Under the pieces are notes generated by a model that saw only the letters and a list, made by a program, of their open reading frames with translations, was not told the DNA's origin and searched no databases. From contig NZ_JASSYX010000001.1 in NCBI RefSeq assembly GCF_030244015.1, forward strand, positions 62,001-126,000: a stretch of 64,000 nt of DNA, read 5' to 3'. Made by a program: the position numbers and the translations under genes. Positions 62,953 to 64,000 of the stretch are shown in pieces (the stretch's first letter is position 1; each line of letters begins with the position of its first letter). The stretch is from Pedobacter ginsengisoli. Its GTDB lineage: Bacteria > Bacteroidota > Bacteroidia > Sphingobacteriales > Sphingobacteriaceae.

Positions 62953-64000
62953 CAGTAATTAAATGTTTGTACTTGTTGTAAAGGAAAGAAATAATGAGCA
63001 GCAGTACACCCAGAGACACAAAAACAATGGTCTTTGCGATGGTATCGAGGTAAGCAATGTCATATAAAAAGAGTTTGACCAGCGTGATGCCGAAGAGTAC
63101 GATGGCCCCTATGCGCAGGTGTTTTTTCTTTTTTGCCAGGCCCATACTGATCAGGAACAGCGCGTATACGCCCCATAAGATACTGAGTCCGAGTTTGTAG
63201 CTGCCATCTAAACCTGAGAGGGAAATGATATTGATCAGTTCACTGCTCAGTACCCAAAGCAGTGAAATGTACAGTAAATAGTCAAATGCACTGCGAAGCT
63301 TTTGTTTCAATAATTCTGAGCGGCTCAGGCGGTAGCACATGAGCAGGAGCAGGGCTAAAAATGCCAGCGAAACATACCTGATTACAATATTGACCGGGCC
63401 GCTGATGAAATACTTATTGCCCTGAAGCAGGTAACTGTCTCTCAGTACACTTAAGTTGTATAAGCCCTGTAGCAGGAAGGCCAGTATAACCAGCAGGCTG
63501 ATCACGATATTCGCTGTTGCCAGGTTTTCATTCCTAAGCTTTTTCAGGTTGAACAGGGTCAGCGCAGCGGCAAAGAACAAGCTGTAGATAAAGATCCAGG
63601 CTGTTTTCAGCAATTCGTAATCGTAGTTGGACGCAAATGATGGATAATCCGTTTTTTGTGAAGGATTGAGCCTTATTTGAGTCTGCAGCAGTCTTCCATC
63701 AAAATATTTGACAATCTCGATCCTGAAAGTCATGTAGGCGACCAGCATCAGGATGGAAGGGATGGCAAAGGTCAGTATCCGATCGATCTTTACCGGTCTT
63801 TGCGGGTCGTCGATTTGCTTTCTGCTGATGCTGAGCATCCAGGTAAAGGCTGCAATGAAAATACAGGCCGTCAGAAAACCAACATTCAGAATGGGTTTTA
63901 TCGTTTCCGGTGTATCCTCAAAAGGCTTAAAATATTCGGTCCAGTCTTGCAGCAGACTAAAAAAAGCCAGGAATATCAGCGGGAAAGACAGCCTTTCGTA
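62930..64000 (-). CDS. DUF2339 family polytopic membrane protein, C-terminal part (cut by window edge)
   Basis: At least 356 residues in an open frame through the right edge of the window; the first in-frame ATG inside the window (63838) is not the true start, since the frame continues as YERLSFPLIFLAFFSLLQDW from position 64000. Many hydrophobic segments alternate with short loops (WIFIYSLFFAAALTLFNL, ISLLVILAFLLQGLYNL, TIVFVSLGVLLLIISFLYNKY). DUF2339 proteins are large multi-spanning membrane proteins of unknown role, often paired with DUF3999. The 3' end overlaps the DUF3999 gene by 23 bp, supporting coupled translation. Confidence 0.82.
   Translation of the reverse strand, partial: YERLSFPLIFLAFFSLLQDWTEYFKPFEDTPETIKPILNVGFLTACIFIAAFTWMLSISRKQIDDPQRPVKIDRILTFAIPSILMLVAYMTFRIEIVKYFDGRLLQTQIRLNPSQKTDYPSFASNYDYELLKTAWIFIYSLFFAAALTLFNLKKLRNENLATANIVISLLVILAFLLQGLYNLSVLRDSYLLQGNKYFISGPVNIVIRYVSLAFLALLLLMCYRLSRSELLKQKLRSAFDYLLYISLLWVLSSELINIISLSGLDGSYKLGLSILWGVYALFLISMGLAKKKKHLRIGAIVLFGITLVKLFLYDIAYLDTIAKTIVFVSLGVLLLIISFLYNKYKHLITDDAKAED

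Overview
The window comes from a free-living member of the Bacteroidota, most likely family Sphingobacteriaceae (Pedobacter-like). Evidence: four SusC/SusD outer-membrane pairs, promoters of the TTTG-N19/20-TAnnTTTG type, almost no Shine-Dalgarno sequences, the order rpmB-rpmG-DUF4295-ftsY, and several Bacteroidota-centred families (DUF4998, DUF5000-like discoidin lipoproteins, DUF3095, DUF4295). Both ends cut through genes (ftsY at the left, a DUF2339 membrane protein at the right). No IS element, CRISPR array, rRNA or phage gene was seen.

Layout. 1-1.1 kb: ribosomal protein/SRP-receptor operon (minus). 1.2-9.5 kb: housekeeping genes: acs (with an 11-bp-phased repeat array upstream), a CsbD-like protein, an RRM RNA-binding protein, an M16 zinc peptidase, then surE, a small membrane protein and lpxB. 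9.5-25 kb: first polysaccharide-utilisation locus, with two SusC/SusD pairs, a GH92 and a GH125 alpha-mannosidase and a CE15-like esterase, so the likely substrate is an alpha-mannoside. The two SusC genes and GH92 share an upstream TATTnTTG...TAAAACG motif. 25-27.4 kb: two serine beta-lactamase-fold hydrolases. 27.7 kb: tRNA-Ala(GGC) with a clean promoter and terminator.

27.9-54 kb: second locus, built around hexuronate use: uxuA and a D-mannonate oxidoreductase (SDR type), two LacI regulators, two SusC/SusD pairs, and a long plus-strand run from the fourth SusC through SusD, two surface lipoproteins, DUF6807, ThuA, two Gfo/Idh/MocA-type proteins, a sulfatase, an alpha/beta esterase and DUF3095. 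Gaps in this run are short or the genes overlap, so it is probably one operon of about 16 kb. I recognise no glycoside hydrolase or polysaccharide lyase in it, but it carries the oxidoreductase/ThuA set known from 3-keto-sugar chemistry. Palindromes of the form TGCAATCGATTGCA sit on or beside the promoters of the LacI, uxuB and SusC genes and outline a local LacI regulon.

54-58.4 kb: a blaI-blaR1-like repressor/metalloprotease pair co-directed with an outer-membrane beta-barrel gene, with a visible BlaI-type operator. 58.4-64 kb: a DHFR/RibD-like protein and a membrane-protein group (YfhO, DUF3999, DUF2339), all on the minus strand.

Functions are inferred from recognisable motifs and family resemblance only; no database search was run.
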